Positions 44,934 through 54,056 of a DNA stretch of 64,000 nucleotides are shown here, in pieces. Made by a program: the position numbers and the translations under genes. The DNA is taken from assembly GCA_945868845.1 (NCBI GenBank), contig CAMBMS010000004.1:120893-184892 (forward strand). Direction: 5' to 3'. Origin of the DNA: Asaia bogorensis. Its GTDB lineage: Bacteria > Pseudomonadota > Alphaproteobacteria > Acetobacterales > Acetobacteraceae. The notes beneath the pieces were generated by a model. It was not told the DNA's origin. It saw only the letters and a program-made list of their open reading frames with translations, and did no database searches. Within the stretch, counting starts at the first letter, position 1. Each line of letters starts with the position of its first letter.

Positions 44934-46358
44934 ATGCATAATTCCGAGGCGATCTGGCGGCTGGTGGATAGTCACCGCGATGATTTCGAACTATTGAGCG
45001 ATCGCATCTGGGGCATGCCGGAATTGGCCTATGGCGAGCACCGCTCCGTTGCTGAACATACGCAGATGCTGCGCCAGAAGGGGTTTCGCGTCACCGAGAA
45101 GGTCGCCGGCATTCCCACCGCGGTGATGGGCGAAGCTGGCGTTGGCGGGCCAGTGATTGCCATTCTCGGCGAGTATGATGCGCTGCCTGGTTTGTCGCAG
45201 GTCGCGGGTATCGCGGAGAAGCAGGAAGTGAAAGCGAATGGCCATGGCCATGGCTGTGGGCATAATCTGCTGGGCTCTGCCTCGTTATTGGCGGCGACTG
45301 CGGTGAAGGATTATCTGGCGGCGAATAATCTGCCGGGCCGCGTGCGGTATTATGGCTGCCCGGCGGAGGAAGGCGGGGCGGCGAAGGTTTTCATGGTGCG
45401 CGACGGCGCCTTTGCCGACGTGGACATCGCCATCACTTGGCACCCTTCCGCTTTTGCGGGTGTGTATGAACCGATTTCGTTGGCCAATACCCGCATTGAT
45501 TTTTCATTTACCGGCCGCGCTGCGCATGCCGCGGTGGCGCCGCATCTCGGGCGCAGCGCGCTGGATGCGGTAGAGCTGATGAATGTCGGCGTGAATTATA
45601 TGCGCGAGCACATGCCATCGGACGCGCGAATCCATTACGCGTATCTGGATGCGGGTGGGATCGCGCCGAACGTGGTGCAAGCGACGGCGAAGGTGCGTTA
45701 CCTGATCCGCGCGCGCGATCTGGTGGATTTAAACCGGCTGATCGCACGCGTGTGCAAGATCGCTGATGGTGCGGCCTTGATGACGGAAACGACGGTGCGT
45801 AACCAGGTGATCAGCGCTGTCTCCAACCTGCTCGCCAATGCGCCGCTGGAGGCCGCCTTGCATGCCAATTTCGTGCGGCTTGGGCCGCCGCCGTTCGATG
45901 ACGCGGATCGGGAATCCGCGGCGAAAATCCAGGGCACGTTGATGGCGGAGGATATCGAGGCCTCCTACCGCCGTTGTGGCATTCCGGTGGAACCGGGCAA
46001 GACACTGTGCGACGCGATCGTCCCGCTGGAGGCGACGGGGCCGGGCATGGGCGGATCGACCGATGTCGGCGATGTCAGCTGGGTGGTGCCGCTGGTGCAG
46101 GCGCGCGGCGCAGTGCATGCCATCGGCACGCCGTTGCATACATGGCAGACGACCGCGCAGGGCAAAATGCCGGCTGCGCATAAGGGCATGGTGCATGTGG
46201 CGAAGGCGATGGCGGGCACGGCAGTGGACGCGCTGTCCGACCCGGCGCTGATCACCCGCGCCAGGGAAGACCATCGGACACGCACGGAAAAGACGCCCTA
46301 TATCTGTCCCATCCCGACGGATGTGACGCCGCCCTTCACCATGTCGTCGGGAAGTTAA
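44934..46358 (+). CDS. M20-family amidohydrolase (AbgB-like)
   Basis: 474 aa metalloamidase. Metal-binding HGHGCGHNLLGSASL (about 103-117), EEGGAAKVFM, dimerisation-domain segment AAHAAVAPHLGRSALDAVELM, and a C-terminal GGSTDVGDVSWVVP. Matches the aminobenzoyl-glutamate utilisation B / amidohydrolase group that removes an acyl or aryl group from an amino acid. Followed 4 bp later by a racemase-fold gene, a pairing seen in N-carbamoyl/hydantoin catabolism. Likely cuts an N-acyl amino acid. Confidence 0.86.
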   Translation: MHNSEAIWRLVDSHRDDFELLSDRIWGMPELAYGEHRSVAEHTQMLRQKGFRVTEKVAGIPTAVMGEAGVGGPVIAILGEYDALPGLSQVAGIAEKQEVKANGHGHGCGHNLLGSASLLAATAVKDYLAANNLPGRVRYYGCPAEEGGAAKVFMVRDGAFADVDIAITWHPSAFAGVYEPISLANTRIDFSFTGRAAHAAVAPHLGRSALDAVELMNVGVNYMREHMPSDARIHYAYLDAGGIAPNVVQATAKVRYLIRARDLVDLNRLIARVCKIADGAALMTETTVRNQVISAVSNLLANAPLEAALHANFVRLGPPPFDDADRESAAKIQGTLMAEDIEASYRRCGIPVEPGKTLCDAIVPLEATGPGMGGSTDVGDVSWVVPLVQARGAVHAIGTPLHTWQTTAQGKMPAAHKGMVHVAKAMAGTAVDALSDPALITRAREDHRTRTEKTPYICPIPTDVTPPFTMSSGS

Positions 46359-46362
46359 GGCG

Positions 46363-47181
46363 ATGAAACTTTGGTATCAAAGCATGACCCGCGAGGGCGA
46401 TCATTGGGGCGCCTATCCGCAAACACTGCGGCGTATTCTGGACAAGGTGAAGGATGCCGGCACGGAAATCGAGGTGCATGGCATTACCGAAATCGGTGGC
46501 GCGGGAGATCAGTATCGCTACCTTGAATTTCTGGAAACCGGAGAAGTATTGAAGAATGTACATATCGCGATGGAACGTGGTTTCGATGCGTTTCTCATCG
46601 GCAATATCGGCGATCCGGGCATTCGGGAAGCGCGGGAATTTGCCTCCATTCCGGTGCTGGGATTGTGCGAATCTTCGCTGCATCTGGCCTGCATTATGGC
46701 GGCGAGTTTTTCGTTGGTAACGATTAACGATAAATTCACGCCGCGTATCCTCGAGAATGTCGCTCGCTATGGCTTGTGCGGGCGCATGGCGGCGGTCAAT
46801 CGGATGCGGGTGGAACGGTTGATGGACCTAGCCGCTGCCTACACCGAGGCAGATGCACGCGCACGGGTGACGGAACAATTTAACACCGCCGCCCGCGCCA
46901 ATCGGGAAGCCGGCGCGGAGGTCGTCATTGCCGCCGGTGGCGTAGTGATGGCGTTGCTCGCCGATAACGATATTCACGAGACGCCGGATGGGTTGCCAAT
47001 CTTGAATGGTATCGCCGCCCTGGTAAAAATGGGCGAAATGGCGGTGCGCATGGCCGCCATGATGGGCGGGCGCTTTGCCAGCCGGGTGCGCAGCTACGCC
47101 CCGCCACCCACTGATCAAATTGCTGAACTTCGCAAGTTTTACGGACCTGGCATTTATCCTGGGATTCCCGCCACCCCATGA
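46363..47181 (+). CDS. Asp/Glu/hydantoin racemase-superfamily protein lacking both catalytic Cys
   Basis: 272 aa. Two-lobe racemase fold is evident from IPVLGLCESSLHLACIM and the order of the two signature loops. The loop that normally reads xCF-DPG is GNIGDPG (residues 80-86), and the second, normally GCxG, is AAGGVVM (190-196). So both acid-base cysteines are absent; Cys102 and Cys110 are not at the expected positions. It could be an isomerase or decarboxylase with altered chemistry. Coupled to selB by ATGA. Confidence 0.78.
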   Translation: MKLWYQSMTREGDHWGAYPQTLRRILDKVKDAGTEIEVHGITEIGGAGDQYRYLEFLETGEVLKNVHIAMERGFDAFLIGNIGDPGIREAREFASIPVLGLCESSLHLACIMAASFSLVTINDKFTPRILENVARYGLCGRMAAVNRMRVERLMDLAAAYTEADARARVTEQFNTAARANREAGAEVVIAAGGVVMALLADNDIHETPDGLPILNGIAALVKMGEMAVRMAAMMGGRFASRVRSYAPPPTDQIAELRKFYGPGIYPGIPATP

Positions 47182-49079
47182 TCGTTGCGCTTGCTGGGCA
47201 TGTGGACCATGGCAAGACCGCCTTGATCCGCGCGCTGACCGGTGTTGAGACGGATCGCCTCGCGGAAGAACAGCGCCGGGGTATGACGATCGATCTCGGT
47301 TTTGCCTACTTGCATCAGCCGGGCGGGCCAAGTATCGGCTTTGTTGACGTGCCGGGGCACGAGCGGTTTCTGGCCAACATGTTGGCTGGGGTAATGGCGA
47401 TCGATTCCATTCTTCTCATCGTCGCTGCCGATGATGGGCCGATGCCGCAGACGGTTGAACATCTGGCCGTGCTGCAATTAACCGGCGCTGCGGAAATAAA
47501 CGCGGTAATTACGAAGACCGACATGGTCGACCCGACGCGGGTGGACACGGTCATCGCCGAAACACGCGCACTATTGGAGCGGGCTGGCTACACGGAGGCG
47601 GCGATCTATCCGGTTTCCAGCATCAGCGGTGCCGGCATTTCAGTTCTGCGCGATGTGCTTCTGGCCCGGTCCAACGCGTCATCGCCACGCGTCTCGGGCG
47701 GAAATTTTCGCCTGGCGATCGACCGGCGATTTACTTTACAGGGGATCGGGCTGGTGGTGACCGGCATGGTGATCGCCGGTCGCGCCGCGGTGGGCGATTC
47801 GCTGCTACTCTCCCCACCTCGTCTGGCGGCGCGCATTCGCACGATCCATGTGCAGGACCGCCCGGCCGAATTCGCCAAGGCGGGTGATCGCTGTGCGCTG
47901 GCGATCACCGGGCCACGCATCGAGGCATCGCGCGTGCGGCGCGGCCATTGGCTGATCGCGCCGGACCTGCATGCCCCGACCGCGACATTGGATGTGTATT
48001 TGCGCATCGCCGAAGGTCAGCGCCTGCGCCATGGACGGGGAACACAGCTGCATCTAGCCGCAGCCCATGGCCCGGCACGTGCGCTAGTGCTGGCCGGCGG
48101 GGACATGGAAAGCGGCGGCGAAGGGTTCGTGCGCTTGGTGCTGAACCAGCCGATCGCGGCCTTGCATGGCGATCGCGTGGCACTGCGCGACGATGGTTCC
48201 GGGCGGATCGTCGCGGGAGGGCAGGTGATCGACCCTTTCCCGTCCGAGCGCCGTGGTGCGCGGGCCCAATTGCTGTCCCGTCTCGCGGCCTTGCGCGCGG
48301 CTGATCCACGCGTAGCGCTGGAACAGATTTTGGCGGTGGATGGCAGCGCCGATGTGCTGCGTTTTGCCCGCTCGCGCAATGTTTCGCCCGATGGCCTGAC
48401 CGATGGCATGCCCGTGCGGGTGCTGGGCGATGCGGGACACCGCGTCGCGGTTGCATCGGCCGCGGCCGATGCCTGGCGAGGGCGATTGTTGGATGCGTTA
48501 ACGGCATGGCACGCCGCGCAACCGGACAACGCGGGGCCAGGGCAGATCGTGCTGCTGCGGCAGGTGGCGAGCGGGGTGGACCTCACCATCGCGGAGGCCG
48601 CGCTGGCGGATCTGCTGGCCGAAGCTTCCATTATGCGTGCTGGCGCGAGCTTGCATCTGTCGTGCCACACGCCACGCCTTTCGGATGCGGACGAAGCAAT
48701 ATGGGGACGTTTGGCACCGCGTGTGCGCGAGGCAGGCCTGCGCCCGCCGCGCGTGCGCGAATGGGCCGATGAGCTGGGCCTGAGCCTGCTCAACACCGAA
48801 GCGACGCTGGAACGCCTACATCGTTTCGGCCGGCTGTTGCGCGTGGCACCGAATCGTTATTTTTTACCGGAAACCATCACCCTGTTCATCGGTTTGGCAA
48901 CCGAATTGGCCCGCGCGCATGACGGATTTACTGCCAGTGAATTCAACAAGCGCACAGGTATCGGCCGCAACCTGACGATCGAGGTGTTAGAATATCTCGA
49001 CTGGATTGGCGCGACCGTGCGCGTGGGCGAGGTGCGCCACCCTCATCAAGCCGCCGTAAACCCACCATCCACCGCGTAG
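47178..49079 (+). CDS. selB: Selenocysteine-specific elongation factor SelB
   Basis: 633 aa. EF-Tu-like GTPase domain with AGHVDHGKTALIRALTG, RRGMTIDLGFAYL and DVPGHERFLANML, the TKTD (NKxD) loop, then beta-barrels II/III and four winged-helix domains at the C-terminus (REAGLRPPRVREWADELGLSLLN; YLDWIGATVRVGEVRHPH). Delivers Sec-tRNA to UGA with a SECIS element. No selA, selD, selC or selenoprotein gene is in the window. The start overlaps the racemase stop, so it is translationally coupled. Its last 34 nt overlap the convergent SDR. Confidence 0.94.
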   Translation: MIVALAGHVDHGKTALIRALTGVETDRLAEEQRRGMTIDLGFAYLHQPGGPSIGFVDVPGHERFLANMLAGVMAIDSILLIVAADDGPMPQTVEHLAVLQLTGAAEINAVITKTDMVDPTRVDTVIAETRALLERAGYTEAAIYPVSSISGAGISVLRDVLLARSNASSPRVSGGNFRLAIDRRFTLQGIGLVVTGMVIAGRAAVGDSLLLSPPRLAARIRTIHVQDRPAEFAKAGDRCALAITGPRIEASRVRRGHWLIAPDLHAPTATLDVYLRIAEGQRLRHGRGTQLHLAAAHGPARALVLAGGDMESGGEGFVRLVLNQPIAALHGDRVALRDDGSGRIVAGGQVIDPFPSERRGARAQLLSRLAALRAADPRVALEQILAVDGSADVLRFARSRNVSPDGLTDGMPVRVLGDAGHRVAVASAAADAWRGRLLDALTAWHAAQPDNAGPGQIVLLRQVASGVDLTIAEAALADLLAEASIMRAGASLHLSCHTPRLSDADEAIWGRLAPRVREAGLRPPRVREWADELGLSLLNTEATLERLHRFGRLLRVAPNRYFLPETITLFIGLATELARAHDGFTASEFNKRTGIGRNLTIEVLEYLDWIGATVRVGEVRHPHQAAVNPPSTA

Positions 49080-49813
49080 GCCACGCCGGAAACGAAGGAA
49101 GCGCGGTCGGAAGCCAGCCAGGTGACGCATTCGGCGATTTCCTGAGGCTGGCCCATGCGGTGGAACGGCACTTGCTGCATGATCTCATTGCCGCGCCGCG
49201 CCATCGCGTCCTTGGTCATGCGGGTCTCGATGAAGCCGGGGCAGACGGCGTTTACGCGAATATTCTGCTCGGCATATTCCAACGCGGCGGTTTTCGTCAG
49301 GCCGATCACGCCATGCTTGGAGGCAACATAGAGCGAGGAGGTGGGCAGCCCGATCAACCCGGCGATGGAGGCAGTATTGACGATCGCACCGCCTCCTTGT
49401 GTCAGCATCTGGATGATTTCGTATTTCATGCAGAGCCAGACGCCAATAATATTGATGTCCAGCACTTTCTCCGCGACTTCCAGCGGCAGTTCATGCGTCT
49501 TCAGACCCGACGCGCCGGCATAGGCGTGGCTGATCCCGGCATTGTTGTAGGCGATGTCGATCCGGCCGAGCTGCGCGGCAACGCTGTCAACCATTGCCTT
49601 GACCTGCGCTTCGTTGGTGACATCCCCGGTGACAACGATGGCCTTGGCGCCGGTCGCGCGCACGGCGGCGGCGGTTTCCTCGGCGAGGGCGAGATCGGTG
49701 TCAGCGACGGCGATGGTGGCGCCCTCGCGCGCCATGGTCAGGCAGGTGGCGCGGCCGATGCCGCCGCCACCGCCGGTGATCATCGCCACTTTGCCGTCGA
49801 GCATTCTGGTCAT
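49046..49813 (-). CDS. SDR family oxidoreductase
   Basis: 255 aa. MITGGGGGIGRATC (about 10-23), NNAG, catalytic YVASK and DGGFTAA at the end. Classical SDR, probably NAD-dependent alcohol oxidation. ATG 49813 (MTRMLDGKV) follows GGAGG. Tail-to-tail overlap with selB. Confidence 0.87.
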   Translation of the reverse strand: MTRMLDGKVAMITGGGGGIGRATCLTMAREGATIAVADTDLALAEETAAAVRATGAKAIVVTGDVTNEAQVKAMVDSVAAQLGRIDIAYNNAGISHAYAGASGLKTHELPLEVAEKVLDINIIGVWLCMKYEIIQMLTQGGGAIVNTASIAGLIGLPTSSLYVASKHGVIGLTKTAALEYAEQNIRVNAVCPGFIETRMTKDAMARRGNEIMQQVPFHRMGQPQEIAECVTWLASDRASFVSGVAYAVDGGFTAA

Positions 49814-49865
49814 GATTTCCTCCGCATGATTTCGCCACAGATTGCGCGCCGGCGTGACGCGAACG

Positions 49866-50236
49866 TCAAGCCTCTTCCCGCCCAACGAAGCGACGAAACG
49901 CTGCGCCAAGACCGATCAATGTCAGGTCCAGGCCGAGGACGGAGAGCGGGTGCCACAACCCGGCAAAGCCGGACGTGTCGATGAGGAAGACTTTTATCGC
50001 TGTCAATCCGATAACCGCCAGGGCGGCGAGGAGGATGGCGCGCGGGCGCAGGCGGTCGCGGCCATCATCAACGTGATGCCAGAGGCGAGCTAGGCGGCGG
50101 ACCAGCTCTAAAGCTCGGCGTTGGTGATCGGAGTAAAGATCAAGTCCATCCGGCCGGGGTGAAAATCATGGCGGATTTCCAGGGTTAACCAGACAAAGAC
50201 CGCGATCAGCGCGTCGGCGCCGAGCGGGCCTAGTAC
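49866..50236 (-). pseudogene. Decayed DUF2339-family membrane protein gene, 3' part
   Basis: On the minus strand: ALIAVFVWLTLEIRHDFHPG and IFTPITNAEL, TAG, SWSAA, TAG, then a frameshift to AVIGLTAIKVFLIDTSGFAG and LDLTLIGLGAAFRRFV. These are the conserved last helices of DUF2339 proteins. Two nonsense codons and a frameshift, no N-terminus: dead. The remainder of 49814-50497 shows no gene apart from the rplY leader. Confidence 0.72.
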
Positions 50237-50497
50237 TTGCGCGGGTGGCCCGCACAGGGCTTTGGAGCAGGGTCAGGCGCCGGCTGTGGGATGGGTTTGG
50301 AGCTTGATCCCGGCGTCATCTCCAACTCGGGTGCCGGGACATCCGTCCATGGAGTGCGGGCCCGTGCCCATCAGACTGAAATACGATCAAGGTCATTCTC
50401 GGCTTGTATTCTTGCCCTCCGCCGCCCGATCCGCTACACCGCGCCCGCGCCGGCACCCCTGGAGGCCGGCGTTTCCCGTTTCATATGGAGTAGACCC

Positions 50498-51175
50498 ATG
50501 GCCAATGTCGTTACGATCGAGGCCGAGGCGCGCGAGCAGGCAGGTAAGGGGGCGGCCCGCGCGACCCGGAGAGCAGGCAAGGTGCCTGCCGTCATCTATG
50601 GCGGGCATCAGCCCCCCAGCCTGATCACCCTGGACCCGAGCGCCATCCTCCGCGAACTGCACCGCGGTGGCTGGCAGTCTCGCTTGTATGAAGTGAAGGT
50701 GGGCGGCGAAGCTACCCGCGCCCTGCTGCGCGCCGTCTCCTACCACCCTGTCACCGACGCGCCCGAGCATGTGGATTTTCAGCGCCTTGCTCCCGGCAAG
50801 CAGATCCGCGTTTCCGTCCCCGTGCATTTCGACGGCGAGGCGGCCAGTCCCGGCCTGAAGCGCGGCGGCGTGCTGAACGTGGTGCGTCACACGGTGGAGG
50901 TTTACTGTGACCCTGTTGCGATCCCGGAGCAGTTCACGGCCGACCTGAGCGAACTGGATATCGGCGATAATGTGCGCTGGCACCATCTGGCCGGCGCCGA
51001 AGCCACGCGCCCGGTGATCGTTGACCGCGATTTTGTGATCGCCTCCGTCGCCGCACCGACGAAGATGGCGGAAGTGATCGAAGTCGCTCCGGCCGCCGGT
51101 GCGCCCTCGGCGTCGCCCTCGGCGAAGGCCCCGGCCGCCAAGCGCGAGACCAAGAAGCCGGGACGGAAAGGCTGA
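50498..51175 (+). CDS. rplY: 50S ribosomal protein L25/general stress protein Ctc
   Basis: 225 aa. N-terminal L25 5S-rRNA-binding domain (EAREQAGKGAARATRRAGKVPAVIYGG) plus the C-terminal TL5/CTC extension (VSVPVHFDGEAASPGLKRGGVLN), and a lysine/alanine-rich tail. ATG 50498 has GGAG 8 nt upstream; the earlier in-frame GTG lies in the intergenic debris. First gene of the rplY-pth-ychF cluster. Confidence 0.95.
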   Translation: MANVVTIEAEAREQAGKGAARATRRAGKVPAVIYGGHQPPSLITLDPSAILRELHRGGWQSRLYEVKVGGEATRALLRAVSYHPVTDAPEHVDFQRLAPGKQIRVSVPVHFDGEAASPGLKRGGVLNVVRHTVEVYCDPVAIPEQFTADLSELDIGDNVRWHHLAGAEATRPVIVDRDFVIASVAAPTKMAEVIEVAPAAGAPSASPSAKAPAAKRETKKPGRKG

Positions 51176-51201
51176 TCAACCTTTAATTTGGAGCCTGCAC
51201 C

Positions 51202-51795
51202 ATGCAGCTCTGGGTCGGCCTGGGAAACCCCGAACGGGGGATGGCCCTTAACCGGCATAACATGGGTTTCATGGCCCTCGATACGATCGCGGACCGCCAC
51301 GGTTTCTCGCCGTGGCGGAAGCGGTTCAAGGGACTGATAGCAGAAGGTTCGATTGGTGGGGTAAAAGTGCTGGCCCTGAAGCCACTAATCTACATGAACG
51401 TATCCGGTGATGCTGTGCAGGCGGCGGCGGCGTTCTTCAAAATTCCGCCGGAAAACATCGTGGCGTTTCACGATGAGCTGGACCTGATACCCGGCAAGGT
51501 GCGGGTGAAGCAAGGTGGCGGAGCCGCAGGACATAATGGTTTGCGTTCCATGGATCGCCTGCTGGGCACGCCGGATTACTGGCGCGTGCGGTTGGGGATC
51601 GGCCATCCGGGCGACAAGGCGCGGGTGCATGGTCATGTGCTTGGGAATTTTTCCAAGGACGACGAGGATTGGCTGAGCAGCCTGCTCGCCGCAGTGGCGG
51701 ATGCGGCGCCGTTGCTCGCACAAGGCCGGACCGAGGAATTCATGACACGTGTCGCGTTATTGACTCAAGACCCAAAATTTGGGGAAGAAAAGTAA
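51202..51795 (+). CDS. pth: Peptidyl-tRNA hydrolase
   Basis: 197 aa. WVGLGNPERGMALNRHNMGF with catalytic His19, LALKPLIYMNVSGDAV, FHDELDLIPGKVRVKQGGGAAGHNGLRS and RVRLGIGHPG, all diagnostic. Recycles peptidyl-tRNA after ribosome drop-off. The stop TAA immediately precedes ychF ATG. Confidence 0.96.
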   Translation: MQLWVGLGNPERGMALNRHNMGFMALDTIADRHGFSPWRKRFKGLIAEGSIGGVKVLALKPLIYMNVSGDAVQAAAAFFKIPPENIVAFHDELDLIPGKVRVKQGGGAAGHNGLRSMDRLLGTPDYWRVRLGIGHPGDKARVHGHVLGNFSKDDEDWLSSLLAAVADAAPLLAQGRTEEFMTRVALLTQDPKFGEEK

Positions 51796-52890
51796 ATGGG
51801 CTTTAATTGCGGTATCGTCGGCCTGCCCAATGTCGGCAAGAGTACGTTATTCAACGCGCTGACTGCGACGGCTGCTGCGCAGGCGGCTAACTATCCATTT
51901 TGTACCATCGAACCCAATACCGGACGTGTGGCCGTCCCCGATCCGCGTTTGCAAGCCCTGGCCGCGATCGGAAAATCGCAGAAAATCATTCCTACCAGCC
52001 TGGAATTCGTTGATATCGCCGGCCTCGTGCGCGGCGCCTCCAAGGGTGAGGGGCTAGGCAATCAGTTTCTCGCCAATATCCGCGAGGTGGATGCCATCAT
52101 CCATGTTTTGCGCTGTTTTGAAGATTCGGACGTGACGCATGTCGAGGGGAGTGTCGATCCGGTCCGTGACGCGGAGACGGTCGAAACCGAATTGATGCTC
52201 GCCGATCTCGATAGTCTGGAGAAGCGCGAGATCGGCTTGCAGAAGCGCGCGCGAGGCGGCGATCGGGATTCGGTGGCGCAGCTGGCAGTAATCGGGCCGA
52301 TCCTCGAAGCGCTGCGGGCCGGGCATCTGGCACGGACCGCGATTGCGCCGGCGGATGCCGAGGCCACAAAACTGTTGCAATTATTAACTTCCAAGCCCGT
52401 GCTTTATGTTTGCAATGTCGAGGAAGAATCTGCTGCCACCGGCAACGTATTTTCCACCCGCGTCGCGAGTCGTACAAAATCGGAAGGTGCGCGGCCTGTC
52501 ATTGTCTCCGCCGCCATCGAAGCGGAGGTTAGCCAATTGCCAGAAGCCGATCGGGGTGAATTTCTAGAAGGTCTTGGCCTGCATGATTGTGGCCTCGATC
52601 GCATCATCCGAGCCGGCTATGATCTTCTGGGCCTGATTACTTACTTTACCGTCGGCCCCAAGGAAACCCGTGCCTGGACCACTGTCAAAGGCACCAAGGC
52701 ACCTGCCGCCGCTGGCGTCATCCATGGCGATTTCGAACGCGGCTTTATTGCCTGCGAAACCACTGCCTATAAAGATTATATCGCCCTAAAAGGCGAAGCC
52801 GGCGCGCGCGAAGCCGGCAAGCTACGTATTGAAGGTAAGGACTACGTAGTTCAGGATGGCGACGTTTTATTATTCCGCTTCAACGTGTAA
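51796..52890 (+). CDS. ychF: Redox-responsive OBG-type ATPase YchF
   Basis: 364 aa. P-loop [46 protein letters not shown], and NVEE in place of NKxD, which gives YchF its ATP preference. C-terminal TGS domain ([21 protein letters not shown]). Involved in ribosome binding and stress response. Gene starts directly after pth. Its last 18 nt are duplicated 36 bp downstream. Confidence 0.95.
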   Translation: MGFNCGIVGLPNVGKSTLFNALTATAAAQAANYPFCTIEPNTGRVAVPDPRLQALAAIGKSQKIIPTSLEFVDIAGLVRGASKGEGLGNQFLANIREVDAIIHVLRCFEDSDVTHVEGSVDPVRDAETVETELMLADLDSLEKREIGLQKRARGGDRDSVAQLAVIGPILEALRAGHLARTAIAPADAEATKLLQLLTSKPVLYVCNVEEESAATGNVFSTRVASRTKSEGARPVIVSAAIEAEVSQLPEADRGEFLEGLGLHDCGLDRIIRAGYDLLGLITYFTVGPKETRAWTTVKGTKAPAAAGVIHGDFERGFIACETTAYKDYIALKGEAGAREAGKLRIEGKDYVVQDGDVLLFRFNV

Positions 52891-52922
52891 ATAAAATCAA
52901 TTAAATTATTCCGCTTCAACGT
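52869..52922. repeat. 18-bp direct repeat spanning the ychF 3' end
   Basis: ATTATTCCGCTTCAACGT occurs at 52869-52886 (last sense codons of ychF) and again at 52905-52922, separated by an AT-rich 18 bp. Perfect match. It looks like a tandem or insertion duplication of the gene end. The region 52923-53049 holds no gene. Confidence 0.85.
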
Positions 52923-53049
52923 TAAATCAACATGTGGCAGCAGTAAAAATACCGCCTTTAATGTCTTCACCGGCTTTGTCCGCCTTAGTTGAAAAACTAT
53001 CACGGGGTGGAGTGCGCGAATATGAGCGTGAGCGCGACCTCCTGTTTTC

Positions 53050-53451
53050 TCAACCGAAACGGAGAAATTTTCCGGGAGATAGAGAGGGGGGGGTGAGCCC
53101 AGAGGTCATAACAGTTTCTCTTCCATAGGAAACGGAAGGGAGAGAAGGCGGCAGAGGCGGTGTTTTTTCTGCCAGTCCCTCGGCTCGGGGAGCTATCGGT
53201 AAGCATAGCCAAGGTAATTCTTGATGCGCGAGCCGTCGGAGTTTAGATTGGTGTCGATGGCGATGACCTTGTGCTGGAGGTCGGAGCGCCACTGCCGCCC
53301 ACGCAATCCGAAAAACCTTCTCCTCTTGCCGTGCATCGCCAACATGCTCTGCCCACGCGCCGTGGAGTGCCGCCTCAAATACCTCCTGGGTGTGCGAGGG
53401 TAAATAGCGTCGCGCCGAGGGTGGTAAATCGTCAATGCTCTGGTGAGACAT
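53050..53451 (-). CDS. ChaB-like protein, C-terminal part suspect
   Basis: The N-terminal 55 residues (SHQSIDDLPPSARRYLPSHT, then EVFEAALHGAWAEHVGDARQEEKVFRIAWAAV) are clearly ChaB-like. ChaB is small and of uncertain role, sometimes linked to cation transport. After AWAAV the frame continues as unlike sequence to 53050, while another frame gives WRSDLQHKVIAIDTNLNSDG. A frameshift or loss of the normal C-terminus is likely. Treat as a possibly broken gene. ATG 53451. Confidence 0.6.
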   Translation of the reverse strand: MSHQSIDDLPPSARRYLPSHTQEVFEAALHGAWAEHVGDARQEEKVFRIAWAAVALRPPAQGHRHRHQSKLRRLAHQELPWLCLPIAPRAEGLAEKTPPLPPSLPSVSYGRETVMTSGLTPPSLSPGKFLRFG

Positions 53452-53522
53452 CACCTGATCTTCTCGCCATTAAAGGCCCTTCAAAAGGTCACAGCGATTA
53501 GCCGCAAGAACCAGCGCCAACG

Positions 53523-53906
53523 CTATGGCCCGACGTAAGCTACAGCCTCGATTTCCACCCTCATGCGCGGATCAACTAGACCGCGGACCTCCACCAGGGT
53601 GGACGCCGGCTTGTGATCGCCGAAGTAACGCTGACGGATCGGATTAATGTTGGCCCGCTCGCTAATGTCGGTCATGAATACCAGCACCTTCACTACCTGA
53701 TCAGACCGCCCGCCGGCATAGCGCAAACAGGTGTCTATGGACTTGAGGGCTATCTCAAATTGGCTGACGGTATCCGGCGGTATCGAGCCGTCCGCTCGCA
53801 TTCCAACCATGCCCGAGAGGTAGATGAAATCTCGGGCTTTGACGACGTGGCAGTAATGGCTAACGGGCTCCATCTCGCCTGGAACCATGAAGCGTTCTAT
53901 CGACAT
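53523..53906 (-). CDS. RidA-family (YjgF/UK114) protein
   Basis: 127 aa. FIYLSGMVGMRADGSIPP, VKVLVFMTDISERANINPIR and the C-terminal MRVEIEAVAYV, whose Arg116 is the residue that binds the imine/enamine carboxylate in RidA proteins. Removes reactive 2-aminoacrylate-type intermediates, or serves as a specific deaminase. Adjacent genes give no clear pathway, though the region is rich in amino-acid oxidising enzymes. Confidence 0.87.
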   Translation of the reverse strand: MSIERFMVPGEMEPVSHYCHVVKARDFIYLSGMVGMRADGSIPPDTVSQFEIALKSIDTCLRYAGGRSDQVVKVLVFMTDISERANINPIRQRYFGDHKPASTLVEVRGLVDPRMRVEIEAVAYVGP

Positions 53907-54056
53907 GAAACGTTCCTTCCTGTTCGATCTATCTGTTTACTCCACAATGACTGATGACGCAGTAGCAAGGGTGCTGAAGTCAATAAAATCCTACCCCTCA
54001 CTCGCTTTAACGCCCTGGCGTCCGAGATTAGTTACTGCGCTGGTTAGCCCCTGTCG

